Source: Erodium maritimum
Lineage: Eukaryota; Streptophyta; Magnoliopsida; Geraniales; Geraniaceae
Length of the DNA: 64,000 nucleotides
Reading direction: 5' to 3'
Assembly: GCA_963921825.1 (NCBI GenBank)
Contig: OY997590.1
Location: 40,193,039-40,257,038, forward strand
Shown here: positions 31,945 through 43,197 of the stretch, one piece after another
How the letters are laid out: each line of letters starts with the position of its first letter
How positions within the stretch are numbered: the stretch's first letter is position 1
Notes under the pieces: model-generated
Seen by the model: only the letters and a program-made list of their open reading frames with translations
Told to the model about the DNA's origin: nothing
Databases searched by the model: none
Made by a program: the position numbers and the translations under genes

Positions 31945-33560
31945 AACAAGTTTAGAAATAATTAGGGAACATCAAGTTCGTTTCTCTCTCTCAAAAAAGA
32001 TTCTCAGAAACGCTTCCGTTGTTTCGAACCCTATCCGCCATCAGCTTCACTACCGGCGACGCCAGGGCAACAGGCCTTGGCAGTCGCCGATGGTGCCCTT
32101 TCCCCTTTCCCTTCTCTTCTTCTTCTACCCCCTTCTTCTACCGGTTGTTTTTCGTCTGCATCTGAGAGCTTCGCCTCAGATCTGGTTTTTTTGTCCTCAC
32201 CTGACCACTGCTCGTCGGAAGCTCGGCTGGTATTTGCTTGACACAGCTCCGGTGCCTCGCTTTGAGCCGCTTGCCGGAGTTCGGGTGTTTCCGGATCTGG
32301 TTTGGTTTTTCTTTGTGCGCCTCTACGCTTCTACCCTCCAGATCTGCTCCTCTTTGGTTGTTTTCCTCCGACTTCTGCTGCTCCGGGCACCGGTGTTCCG
32401 ACCAGGTCGCCAACCACTTCTCTAGACTCGCCAGAGTAGTTTTGGTGTGGACAGCCGGAGCTGCTCTGCCGGGCTGGGGTACTGTCGCCTCGGCCTCGTC
32501 GTGGTTGCTCTATCACCGGAGGAAGATGGGTCCTGCTGACCGGGCTCGCCGTCCTAGGCTCCATTCTGCCGGAGTTTCACTGTTCCGGTTTTATTGGGTC
32601 ACTCGTGGTGTACCAGTTCGGATGGGAACCAAGACTTTGGTGGATGGGCTTTGGTGGACATCGGAAGTGTGAGACGTGGGAGGTGGGTTCACCGGGTTTC
32701 TTGGTGTTGGCCACCGGTGAACATCTCTCTCGTGGTGGACTCGTGGTCTCATGGCTGCTCGGGCTTTCCGGTGACAGTTTCGATTTCGATCTCCTCCATT
32801 TTGCCTTCTCAAGGCTTGGGTAAGGCGTCTCGTTTTTGCCCCATCTTCTGATTAGTTATTGTGATTGTATTGCTATGTTCCGTAGAGTAGGATTCCATTT
32901 TGTCTTCGGTTTTTCCAATCCGTTGTGATTTGGGGCTCGTCGGGAATGGTGTTGGCCTCCAACGAGTGGTTATGGGTCTTAGTGCCTCTGTTAGAAGACT
33001 GTGGAATTTGATTTCTAGGGTTATGAAGTATTGGAGGTCATTCGATCTCCGACCTTTCTTTTTCGTCTTTTCGGTGTTGGCCGTCGACGTGTCGGGGCTC
33101 CGGTAATTCTTTGAATTGAGGGTCCCGATGAGAAGGGTTGTTTATTATGATTTCTGGTTTGGATGTGGGGTGATTCGAGTGTTGGTCGAGTCGGTTTGAG
33201 CTTATTGGTGGTTTATTTAGGTTTTCAGGCCCGTTTTATTGTTGGTAGTTGTTCTAGGTTTTAGACAGCTTTTGTTTGTTCTGTCTTTGTTGACAATAGT
33301 TCACTTCATGGTTGTTAAATTTACTTTGGTAAGAGTCCTATTACAACCCCTGCGTGGGTTTGTTGGTTTGGGTTCGATTTTCTTCATGTTAGTTAATTCT
33401 AGGTTTTTAGACCTGTGTTATACCCAATGTTTGGGTTTGGTGTACCGGTTTGAGGTGCCTTTATGGCATACTCTTTGTTGTAAGTGAGGGTTCGCCCTTC
33501 ACCTTGTTTCCATTTTGAAAACTTGGTTCTTCTATAAAATAATTTACTGATAAAAAAAAA
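31945..33560 (+). mobile_element. Poly(A)-tailed retroposon without RT, copy B
   Basis: 1616 bp flanked by a perfect 18-bp duplication GTGGTCAGGAAGCAAATA (31927-31944 and 33561-33578), ending TGATA9. The first half is CT/GC-rich with fortuitous open frames on both strands, the second half is G/T-rich. No RT or endonuclease domain. The build (CT-rich head, T-rich body, TGATAA(A)n end) is like that of plant L1 untranslated regions, so it is probably a non-autonomous LINE derivative. Confidence 0.87.
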
Positions 33561-33578
33561 GTGGTCAGGAAGCAAATA

Positions 33579-33785
33579 TGGCTTTGTTTGAGACTAATAT
33601 CAACTGCACTAGATTGCTTACCATTGTCTTTATGACTCCAATACCCATAATTCAGCAACTTTCAAAATTCGTTTTGATTAAACTTCTTGACTATGTAGTT
33701 TATATAGAAAAGCAAGAGCATCACACCTCCTCTGTGAAGCATATTGTCAAAATATCAGGCTCTGACCACTATTAGTTATTAATTA
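33579..33785. other. Right flank of retroposon B, possible old coding sequence
   Basis: A 65-codon frame on the plus strand (33578-33775) starts just after the duplication; no family is recognised. It may belong with 31387-31926. Confidence 0.3.
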
Positions 33786-34170
33786 GGGTAAATTACAAAT
33801 ACCTACTCAGAACTTGCATCGTTTAACTGATATTTACTCTAAATATTTTTCAACTGAAGCCTACTTCGATGTTTAGTTATATAACAAATAGCCCAAGCTA
33901 TTAACTAAAATGACGAAAAACTGAAGTTATTTTTTAAATAAAACTAAAGTGATTTAATAAGTAAATATATATCTATAACAAAAGTGATTTTTAAAATATT
34001 TTTTAAAATAATTATTAAAGTGTAGTTGAGGGTATTTTCGTCATTTTAGCTGACGACTTGAGCTATTTGCTATATAACTAAACATTCGAGTAGTTATCAG
34101 TTAAAGAAAAACTATAAAGTATATATCAGTTAAACGTTACAAGTTTAAGATAGATATTTATAATTTACCC
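33786..34170. mobile_element. Foldback MITE with long inverted repeats
   Basis: Ends GGGTAAATTA and TAATTTACCC, and the arms can pair over more than 100 bp ('gttatataacaaatag' against 'ctatttgctatataac'). TA on each side (33784-33785, 34171-34172) fits a 2-bp duplication. 385 bp, no coding capacity. Confidence 0.8.
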
Positions 34171-34270
34171 TATATGTTATTCATAACTCACACGTACATT
34201 CTCTCTATTTTTAATGCTTAATGCTGTTTAACTGTTTGATTACACCAGTTTTGTACTATTTAGGCATAAT

Positions 34271-34537
34271 TGTTATGAAAGTAAGAACGATATTTGTGAA
34301 TGGAAGAACAACAACTAGAGAGAACAAGTGAATATAGAGAGAGTAAAAAATAGAATATTATTGATCACTTCATCCTTTACTGACCTCTATTTATAGGCTC
34401 ATAATCATAGAGACATAACATTAATGAGCTACATTAATAATGAAATTCAAAATACAAAAGTCTTCTAACTCCCACAAAAGTCTTCTAACTCCTATCTAGA
34501 ATATTCCATGTGGTCATCCAATCAAATATTCATAACA
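34271..34537 (-). repeat. 3' LTR of the split copia element
   Basis: TGTTATGAAAG...ATTCATAACA, 267 bp. The following 'ctccccctttgg' is, on the minus strand, the polypurine tract CCAAAGGGGGAG (34538-34549). Confidence 0.95.
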
Positions 34538-34549
34538 CTCCCCCTTTGG
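34538..34549 (-). other. Polypurine tract of the split copia element
   Basis: Minus strand CCAAAGGGGGAG directly before the 3' LTR. Confidence 0.85.
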
Positions 34550-35301
34550 ATGACATGTACAAATATTATTATGCCTCGTTAAAACCTTTCTAGGAAAAAC
34601 CCAGTGGGAAAAACCCTAGAAGGAAAAAGAGTACATAGTTTATACAATACGTAAAGTAGTTACCTCATTAAAAACCTTGTTAGGAAAACCCATTGGGATA
34701 AAACCTAAAGCAAGGGAAAAAGAGTGTAACACGTATTTCTCCCCCTGATTACAACATCTCCTCAGAAATCAAGGAGTTTTCTCATTCCGATCTTAGGAAG
34801 TTGTAGGAAGCGCTTTAGTGAACAAATCTGCAAGATTGTCACAAGAACGAATTTGACAAACATCAATATATTCTTTTTGATGAAGTTCATGAGTAAAGAA
34901 GAACTTAGGAGAAATGTATTTCGTTCTATCTCATTTGATGTAGCCTCCTTTGATCTGAGTAAAGTTGTATTGGACTTCCTTTATTTATTTCAAGATCGTA
35001 TGATTCTCGGATATGATGGATCAAAGACCTTAGCCATATACATTCACAACTTGCTTCATAAAGAGCTGTCAACTCAGCGTGATTTGAAGAAGTGGCTGTA
35101 AGGGTCTGTTTTGTTGAGCGTCAAGATATAGAAGCGTCACCATATGTAAATACATGCCAAGTTTGTGACCACTCTTTGTGGGGATCAAATAAATATCTGA
35201 CATCAACCATATCCAATCAATTCAGACTTCGAGTCTTTTGAATAAAATAACCCCATATATAATGTTCCTCGAAGATATCTTTAAATTTGTTTAACACCAG
35301 T

Positions 35302-36189
35302 TCAATGTCTTCGAAGCGGAGAAGAACTAAATCTTGCTAGGAAATTAATAGAAAATGCAATATCACGACGGGTGCAATTAGCAAGATACATTAACGCCCC
35401 AATGTCACTAAGGTACTTCGGGACCAAGATATAATACTTCTGGACCAAGGAGATCCTCTTCTTCTTCTTGGGGGCGGAATAAATCCTTTTCACATCAAGT
35501 GATCGAACAACCATGGGGGAACTCAAAGGATGTGAATTATGCATATTGAATCGTTTGATGATCTTCTCAATATATAATGACCGGTGAACAAAAATCCCCT
35601 TCGACAAATGTTCAATATGAAGGCCGAGACAAAATTTTGTTTTTCCCAATTCTTTCATTTAGAATTAACTTTTCAAGTATTTCATAATCTCTACAATTTT
35701 ATCATGTATTCCAATGATGTTCAAATCATCAACATAAACCGCGACGATGGAAAATCCGGTTTTCATCCGTTTAATAAAAACACATGGACATATTTTATTG
35801 TTGATGTATTCTTCTTTCAAAAGGTATTCACTAAGACGATTATACCACATTCGACCAGTTTTTTTTAGCCCTTACAAAGATCTTTGGAGCTTTATTGAGT
35901 ACATTTCTTGAGGTTTTGAGATGCATGCTTCAGACATTTGTAATCCTTAAAGGAATTTTATGTAAATGTCATTATCAAGTGACCCATACTAAGTAAGTAA
36001 AATAAATTAAAAAAATAAAACAAAATAAATAAAAAATAAACAAAAAGAAGTAAAATATGAGTGTGATTGCATCCATAACCGGTGAATATGTCTCTTCATA
36101 ATCAATTCATGGTCGTTGTGAAAATCCTTATGCGACGAGTCGATCTTTGTATCTTCCGGCCTTGTTTTTATCATTTCTTTTACGCACAA
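35302..36189 (-). pseudogene. Copia RT remnant with intact YVDD
   Basis: 35665-35850 carries 'VAVYVDDLNIIG', so the RT active site is kept here. 35302-35658 continues with 'GKTKFCLGLHIEHLSKGIFVHRS', 'KRFNMHNSHPLSSPMVVRSLDV' and 'DIGALMYLANCTRRDIAFSINFLARFSS', the RT to RNase H region. 36007-36189 is the beginning of RT in poor shape, next to an A/T-only insertion near 36000-36050. Multiple frame breaks. Confidence 0.9.
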
Positions 36190-36910
36190 ATACCCATTTA
36201 TATCCTATGGGTTTGACATCCTCAGGTGTCTGGACTACAAGTTCGAATACTTGGCGTTTATTGAGTGAATTCAATTATGTCTCAATGACATTTTTCCATT
36301 TTGGCTAATCATTTTTTTGTCGTTATTCACTGACCGATCTTGGTTCATGATCCTCGTTTTCTTATGAAATATCTAATGCAAATGCATGTGCAAATATATC
36401 ATCCACAATAACTTTTTTTCTATTCCATCTTTCACCTTAAGTGACATAGTTAATCGAGATCTCTTTATTGTCATCTTTTTCAGGTGTTTAATCATCTTTT
36501 GAAGACGTCTCTTCATTTATCACATTATCTTGTTCTTCGGGAATTGTGATATCATTTGATTTACCAACTTGCTGAACTTATTCCTTTCCTTTTATTGGTT
36601 TTTTATCTTTGGATCCAATAGGTCTACACGCTTCTTGCGTGCTTTAGACTCATTTGCTAGCGCTAGCATATTTCCCATTTCTTCATCAGGAAGAGTAATT
36701 CTACAAGGAACATTAGCAACTGGTATCTGTGATTTTATCACATTCTTAACATCCGTAATGCATCATGCAATGTATTTTCAACCTTTTGTAAGTGGATAAT
36801 TTTCCGAACTTCTAGTTCATATTGATTCGTACGAGGATCAAAATGAGACAATGTCAATGTATTCCATGAAATTTCTCGTCTTTCTTTTTCAGACGTTTCT
36901 TTATCTCCCT

Positions 36911-38322
36911 CTAATGCAGGGAAATTGTCTCATCACATTGATAGTCGGAAAATCGTGCCGTAAACATATCACATGTCATGAATTCCAATATATCTATGTT
37001 AATTCTTTCTAAAAATGTTAGACATTCAGTCGCAACTTTCATTGGAGATGGTCTTGTAATAAGTTTTCCTTGAAAACAAGCAACATATGGGTAATCTTTT
37101 GACAAAAATGACATTTTTAGTCTTCAGGGTATGTCCATGTGAATTTTCTATAATTCTTCGCATCATTATGGAACCCGGATGGCCTAAATGATCATTCCAT
37201 ATCATAAAATTTGATGGGTCCATTGGTTTTGGTTAATCACGTATCATATTGGATTCAATTAGAATAATGAAATATAATGTAATCCAGAACTATATGGAGT
37301 TTTTCAACAATTTCTTTTGTCCTCAAGACCACGGATGTGATGTATAAACATTCAACATCATTTTCATTTGTTGTCTCAATGTGATAACCATTTCGGCTTT
37401 GATCTGGTTGAGAATATTGCATCATTGATAATAAAATTTTGTAACGTTACATTGGCTCTTCCGGAGGCTTTAATAAGATCCGATACACTAGATATTTTCT
37501 CGTTGCTTTTAACATAATTAGGGAGATTTTTGTCCATAGTTCTTCATAAGACAAATGAATAATAATATAAACAAGACACTCCAAATATTTCATTTTGCAA
37601 TAACAAGGTAGCTATTCCAGAGCCCTCTATTATATTTGCAGCACCCATAATGGTGTTCACGTTTGCCTCGACCATGGTCAGACATGAAAAATATTTCTTG
37701 TTTATTAGAATTGTATGTGTTGTGGCACTATCAACAATACACATATCTTTATCATTTATGTAATTAGATAGATCACTTCTGGGATAAATATCATTTAATA
37801 TGAGAAAATTAGTGTATTCGTTTACATACTACATAAGAATATAACATAAATATTAATTCAAATAATCCAAAGATTGGCTCATATGCATAATACTTGTTTT
37901 TTTTGTCATCATCTACAAATGAGTTAGAGACATTTGATTAGATCTTCAAGATCCAAGTCATAAATAAAAAATTTCTCTACCCTTTTATTATTTTCCTTAA
38001 ATCAAATCTTTAATCATACTTCAGGTACGCAATCAACTACATTTATAAAATAACTTCCATCATGTTCATGAGTTTTCATTTGATGGGCCATATTCTTTCA
38101 TGCGCCTTTCATACTCGTTCCACTTCTGGTGGTACATTATTTTTCCATGGAATTGGAAATTATCACGCGCATAACCATGACCACGACCACGTATGGGGTA
38201 TCGGCTTTGCTTGTGTTCTGATCTACCCATACCGCATTCACTTCAGGGAATGTAGTGCTGCCAACAGGGCTAGCTTGATGGTTTTCAACAATGATTCATT
38301 ATTTCAGCAACAAATATATTAA
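36911..38322 (-). pseudogene. Copia gag-protease-integrase remnant
   Basis: 37544-37744 has 'CIVDSATTHTIL', the protease active-site region with D-S-A in place of D-S-G, then 'GAANIIEGSGIATLLL'. 37026-37223 is GAG-pre-integrase ('MIWNDHLGHPGSIMMRRII'). 36911-37114 adds 'CFQGKLITRPSP' and 'ERINIDI', the start of integrase. Around 38150-38240 the minus strand has a Gly/Arg-rich stretch (RGRGHGYAR) as in the nucleocapsid part of Gag. Many stops. Confidence 0.85.
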
Positions 38323-38803
38323 GTCTGATTCTTTTGGTATTCTCGGTAATGCTACTTCAGGAACATGCTAGATGGAAGAAATGTAGAGGAAAACATTTTT
38401 CATCGATTACAAATAATATGATGACGTGTGGAAATAGGTTCTTTGATTTATCCTTCAAGGATACCAATTTAGAACTTCAAGTCTTTATGTAAGCTTCATG
38501 TCACATTTTTTTCCAGTAATTGCATGTATCTTGTTTACTTGGATGATGGATCCAATAAAATATTTTTTCTTGACAATTATAGAACTTCATGTTCACAATA
38601 TCATGACTTGTGTAAACTTCAGGTTACACATCGAAATGTATAATGTTCACACAAATATGAATAAGTAGACATTATGATTTACACAATGAACGAACGCATT
38701 ATAATGCATGAAATAAACATCACTGCACACTGAGTAATTCGTGTGGTGAATATAAGAATTAGATAAAAAAATGACCACACATCGAGCGAACTCGTAGGAT
38801 AAA
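38323..38803 (-). other. Gag and leader region of the split copia, left of the solo LTR
   Basis: AT-rich, with repeated 'gaacttca' phrases (about 38465, 38580, 38620). The same style continues at 41981-42900, which shows that the two stretches were once contiguous. No frame kept. Confidence 0.55.
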
Positions 38804-39002
38804 CAATATGTGAAGGCCGCTTCAAAAAAAAAAACTATTGGGTCGGACCGGGTCGGACCGGAACCGACCAGCGACCCGGGCAGGCCAGACCCGGCCCGGG
38901 CAGGCCGTTTCAGCCATCCAGGTCTGGGCCGCGCGACCCATTTCGGCGAGGCCCGTTAGTCAGGCCCGGTAAGAGGTGGCCCAAGCCCGTTGGGAATTCG
39001 GG

Positions 39003-39009
39003 TATAAAG
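39003..39009 (+). promoter_or_regulatory. TATA box of the GC-rich LTR
   Basis: TATAAAG about 195 bp into the LTR, preceded by GC-rich 'gggtcggaccggg' repeats and followed by 'agggttgaaaccctaac', a reasonable pol II start region. The equivalent place in the LTR at 62667 has TATTTAAA. Confidence 0.65.
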
Positions 39010-40537
39010 GGAGCAAGTTAGGGTTGAAACCCTAACATTGCAGCCGTCCCTCTTCTCTTCTCTGATGCCCGAACCCTACCCCCTCCTCACGCCATCGCCG
39101 GCCTCCCTTTCCCCTTCGCCGCCGTCATCCCACTCCCGAAACCTCACCTCCCTCTCTCTCCCTTGTTCTCGTTTCCGAATTCCTCCCCATCTTCTCCTTC
39201 GTTCACTCCGTCGCCGGCCACTTCCCCGTCGCCGAGTCCCGGACCTCCCTCCCTCTGTCTTCTCCTTCGAACTAGACCACCGCCGCCGCTACGCCTCGCA
39301 CCGAAACCCCCCCTCTCTTCAAGTGCCGTCCGAAACCAGGTCCGAGCCCAGCGCCGTCCTCTCAGACCCTCTCGCACCGCCGTTCTCTCCTTCGTCTTCT
39401 CCTCTCTTCGCCGTCGCCGTGAACGACCGGAGCCAGTTTGCCGGCGCGTTCGACATATCCGGGACGGAGTCACTGTGGCCGTCCGGATCTGAGGCGAGAA
39501 AGGCCCCCGCCGTGCTCCGCCGTGCTCCACCACCTTGTCGTTTCCCTTTTCCCATGGTGAGATTCTCACCTTTGGGTTTGGTCGCCGGCTTCGCCGCCGG
39601 TGGCCTGTCGGTTGCACCACCGAGCTCCTTTTTCGTTTTCCCGTGCTGTTTATTTCGGGTTATTTTGGACCTGATTGAGGAGAAGCTAGATCTATTAAAC
39701 CTTCTAAAGAAATTGATTAATAGTTGGAACTGGTTTTGAATTAAAAAGGGAATTAAAATCAAAACTGTTTTAATGCGGAATTTTGGACTTGGAGAGAACC
39801 TGGAACAAAACTGGATCGAGTTTGGAAACTGGACGTTAAATGGGACCTTGAACGGGACAAAAGTGGAACGCGGAAACGGGTGCCTCGGGAATCGTGCCAC
39901 GAACCCGTGCCTTGGGATCCGTGCCTCGGAAAACATGCATCGGGTTTTGAGGTCGGTGCGCGGGGTTCAAAACTGATTCGTCGTGACCCCGCTTTTATCC
40001 CGCTTGAGTTTAAAGGACAACTGTCGGTTTTAAACTGGACTAATCGTGACCTTTGAATTAACCTGGGAACCGCCTCTAATTATGGCTTTCGTGTTTTCTT
40101 TAGCGTCCGGCTTTGATCGAAGTGAAGCCCGGAGGTAGCGAGCCAGAACGTCAGCAGCTAGGAAACATAGCGGGTGTTCTTCGGTTGAGGTAGGGAAAAG
40201 TAGCCGGATCTCGACCCTGACTAGGGAAAGTTAACAGTAGAATTGCATGTGACACCGGGGTGTCGTGGGTTGAGTAGGTTATCGAATATTAGAAATGCAT
40301 GATACGGGAACGTAGTGAATATTGGAAATGCATGTGACACTTAGTAGTGTCGTAGGAGCAGAGAACTTAGCGTTAGTAGTTTTACTTGAGGCATATGACC
40401 ATGCCCGGAGGTTGATTGCGAACTTATCAAGATTAGGAGTACTGGAGGCATGTGACCATGCCCGAAGGTTGATTGTGAAATTGTTGATATTAGGGCTGTT
40501 GGAGGCATTGGGTATGCCGGAGGTTGATTGTGTATTT

Positions 40538-41010
40538 TGTGTCTTGGGTAGCCATGAGCGCCCGTGTTTTACTATTGTGTCTTGGGTGGCCATGAGTACC
40601 CGTGGGGTTGTTGACCCCGTGTCTTTACTGTTGGTGTGTCTTGGGAGGCCATGAGTGCCCGTGGGGTTGTTAAACCCGTGTCTTTACTGTTGGTGTGTCT
40701 TGGGAGGCCATGAGTGCCCGTGGGGTTGTTGAACCCGTGCCTTTACTGTTGGTGTGTCTTGGGAGGCCATGAGTGCCCGTGAGGTTGTTGAACCCGTGTC
40801 TTTACTATTGGTGGTTTGAGTGGCCGTGAGTGCCCGTGGGGTTATTGAGCCCGTGTTTTACTGTCGGTGTATCTTGGGAGGCCGTGAGTGCCTGTGGGAC
40901 TGTTGAGTCCGTGTTTTACTGTCGGTGTATCTTGGGAGGCCGTGAGTGCCTGTGGGGCTGTTGAGTCCGTGTTTTACTGTTGGTGTCTTGGGTGGCCATG
41001 AGTGCCTGTG
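40538..41010 (+). repeat. LTR minisatellite, about 60-bp units
   Basis: Seven to eight units with 'cttgggaggccatgagtgcc' and 'tggggttgttgaacccgtg'. Same unit as at 16384 (opposite strand) and 52717. Units toward the right end are more diverged. Confidence 0.92.
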
Positions 41011-41202
41011 GAGTGCTGAACTTGTGTTGTTGTTGTTTGTTAAACTTTGTTTGTGATTGTGATTGTGGTTACCTGAGGTTGGGGGCCCGCTTCATGAAAC
41101 AGGGGTCCACGAGCACACGCGTCTGCATGTTCAGACGGGGTAGGGGGCCCGCCCGACCACAAGGGGTCCTGGCCGCGCGTGTGTGGTTTGGGGTTGTGAG
41201 TG

Positions 41203-41390
41203 TGATAGGTCGACAGCCTGATCCAACTTTGTGTCGATGAACTGCGATAGGTCGACAGCCTGATCCGACTTTGTGTCGATGAACTGCGATAGGTCGATAG
41301 CCTGATCCGACTTTGTGTTGATGAACTGCGATAGGTCGACAGCCTAATCCGACTTCGTGTCGAGGAATTGCGATAGGTCGATCCTTGACC
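41203..41390 (+). repeat. Second LTR tandem array, about 43-bp units
   Basis: About four copies of a unit containing 'gataggtcgacagcctgatc'. The related LTR at 50938 has only two weak copies near 53420-53500. Confidence 0.88.
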
Positions 41391-41980
41391 TGATTGAGAT
41401 TGATAACTGGGCGTGAGGGAGGTTACTAAGCAGCTGGTATGCGATCCTTTGTGATCTTGTTTGGTGTGCGATCCTTTGTGATCTTGGGTGTTGCGTGGTG
41501 GTCTTTTGAGTCCTTGGAAGAGGTCGTGATCGTTGTGTGGGGTCTACATTATGAGTCCGAGTGTTGAGTCTGTCGAGGAGAGTAACGGGTTGTGTGTTAG
41601 TCGAGTACTTGAGTTTGGGGATTGTATTCCCAGTGTTGGGTTTGGTTTTGGTGTTACCGGCATTGTTTGCTAATTATGCCGTATTCAGTCTGTTATCCGT
41701 GGTGGTGAGCGAACGCTCACCCCTAGCTGCTTTTCTTACATGTACCGGTCGCAGGTTGGACTAGGTGAGCTTCTGAAGCTTGAAGAGCTAGGAGCGGGTT
41801 TCTGGGTTTTACTTTCGAGTCTAGTGACAGATACCTTGTTTTTATCCAATTGTCGGGACTTATTTTGAGATGTAAGTTGGTGATTTAAAGTAAATTATAA
41901 AAAGGGTTTCAAAATGATTTATTGTAACTAAACGTTCGCGTCCCGAGTTCGGTTTACTGAAATTGGGGCATGACACAATA

Positions 41981-42906
41981 TATAAATAAGTGTATAGAAA
42001 TTTTTTAAACTTCAAGCCTTGGACACATATTACAAGCTTCGGGCTTGTTGTCTGTTATTTAGTCATACAAGTAAGTTTCAAGTTTATACTTTAAACCAAA
42101 ACTACAGGTTTTGTCATCATTAGGTACATGTGAACTTTGGGTCACACTAATTTCACAAGTTACAAGCTTCGGGCTTGTGATTTGTTATTTAGTCAAAAAT
42201 AAGTTTCAAGTTTATACTTTGAACCAAAACTTTTGGTTTTGTAAACCTTTTCTCGTTAATATTTGAACTTCGGGTTCAAAATGGTTCGACATTGTAAAAC
42301 TATAAAATCAATATAATCAACTAATTAAAAATATAAGTAAAGAACGTGTCATTAGTCACATGAACCATCAATTGTAATACTCTCATTCATATATGTGAGA
42401 GAATACACAACATTTGTTGTACCATGTATTTGGAAGTTCTGGTCCTACATTCATCAAGTCGATGGTACTATATATTTGGAAATTTTGATCCAACATACCA
42501 TCATATTTGTAAACTTCAGGCTACCAATATACAACCTCATAAATTTATTCACAAGATGATCATGCGAGGAGAGAACACATGGAGTAGCTAAACTACCCAT
42601 GTAACCGTATATAATTTTTTTCAAGCTTCATGCCTTTAAGCCAAGTTTCATGTTATAAGAAAAACGGTTCGCATCTTGGAACTTCATGTCCAAATGATTC
42701 GATTTCAACAAATCTCATATTTGAGTATCAAATAAAAAAACAAAATTATAATAGACATCAAATTTCTGATGTGAAAGATCCAATGTTTCATTGGCGATCA
42801 CAGAGCATACTTATTGAAATTTGTAAATTAATTTGTATAAGTAAGCACGAATCAAATATAAACAAATTCACAATAATATGAAACTTTGATACCTGGATAG
42901 TAGAGC
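41981..42906 (-). other. Leader of the split copia, right of the solo LTR
   Basis: Contains a duplicated phrase of about 110 bp ('caagcttcgggcttgt...tttcaagtttatactttgaacc', about 42030-42120 and 42160-42245). No coding frame. Confidence 0.6.
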
Positions 42907-42923
42907 AATTCATGCTGATAACG
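42907..42923 (-). other. Primer-binding region of the split copia
   Basis: Just inside the 5' LTR the minus strand reads CGTTATCAGCATGAATT. It is not the common TGGTATCAGAGC; it may pair with an internal part of a tRNA or with another tRNA. The position, not the sequence, is the main evidence. Confidence 0.5.
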
Positions 42924-43192
42924 TGTTATGGAAGTAAGAACGATATTTGTGAATGGAAGAACAACAACTAGAGAGAACAAGTGAATATAGAGAGAGTAAA
43001 AAATAGAATATTATTGATCACTTCATCCTTTACAATGACCTCTATTTATAGGCTCATAATCATAGAGACATAACATTAATGAACTACATTAATAATGGAA
43101 TTCAAAACACAAAAGTCTTCTAACTCCCACAAAAGTCTTCTAACTCCTATCTAGAATATTCCATGTGGTCATCCAATCAAATATTCATAACA
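42924..43192 (-). repeat. 5' LTR of the split copia element
   Basis: 269 bp, TGTTATGGAAG...ATTCATAACA, about 98.5% identical to the left LTR by eye. Confidence 0.95.
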
Positions 43193-43197
43193 ATAAT

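Larger units (their letters stand above)
38809..41975 (+). mobile_element. Solo LTR, GC-rich promoter type, inside the copia
   Basis: 3167 bp from TGTGAAGGCCGC to GGGGCATGACA, flanked by the 5-bp duplication CAATA (38804-38808 and 41976-41980). The 5' half up to about 40185 is GC/CT-rich and resembles 62667-64000. The 3' half from about 40190 matches the LTR at 50938-54106 from about 52363 on. No internal region, so it was left by LTR-LTR recombination. Confidence 0.94.
34271..43192 (-). mobile_element. Complete-ended Ty1/copia element, split by a solo LTR
   Basis: Two LTRs (34271-34537 and 42924-43192) in direct orientation, flanked by the 5-bp duplication ATAAT (34266-34270 and 43193-43197). 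The LTRs differ by about 4 substitutions and a 2-bp indel over 267 bp. Without the 3172-bp solo-LTR insertion the element is about 5.75 kb, a normal copia size. Coding is on the minus strand and badly decayed. Confidence 0.95.

Noticed and set aside
32090-32672. Overlapping open frames in retroposon B as genes
   Set aside because: Three forward and two reverse frames are open at once, which fits stop-poor CT/GC-rich sequence better than coding.
39144-39620. 158-codon open frame on the minus strand
   Set aside because: Antisense to a CT-rich LTR leader; Arg/Gly-rich composition is what such sequence gives by chance.
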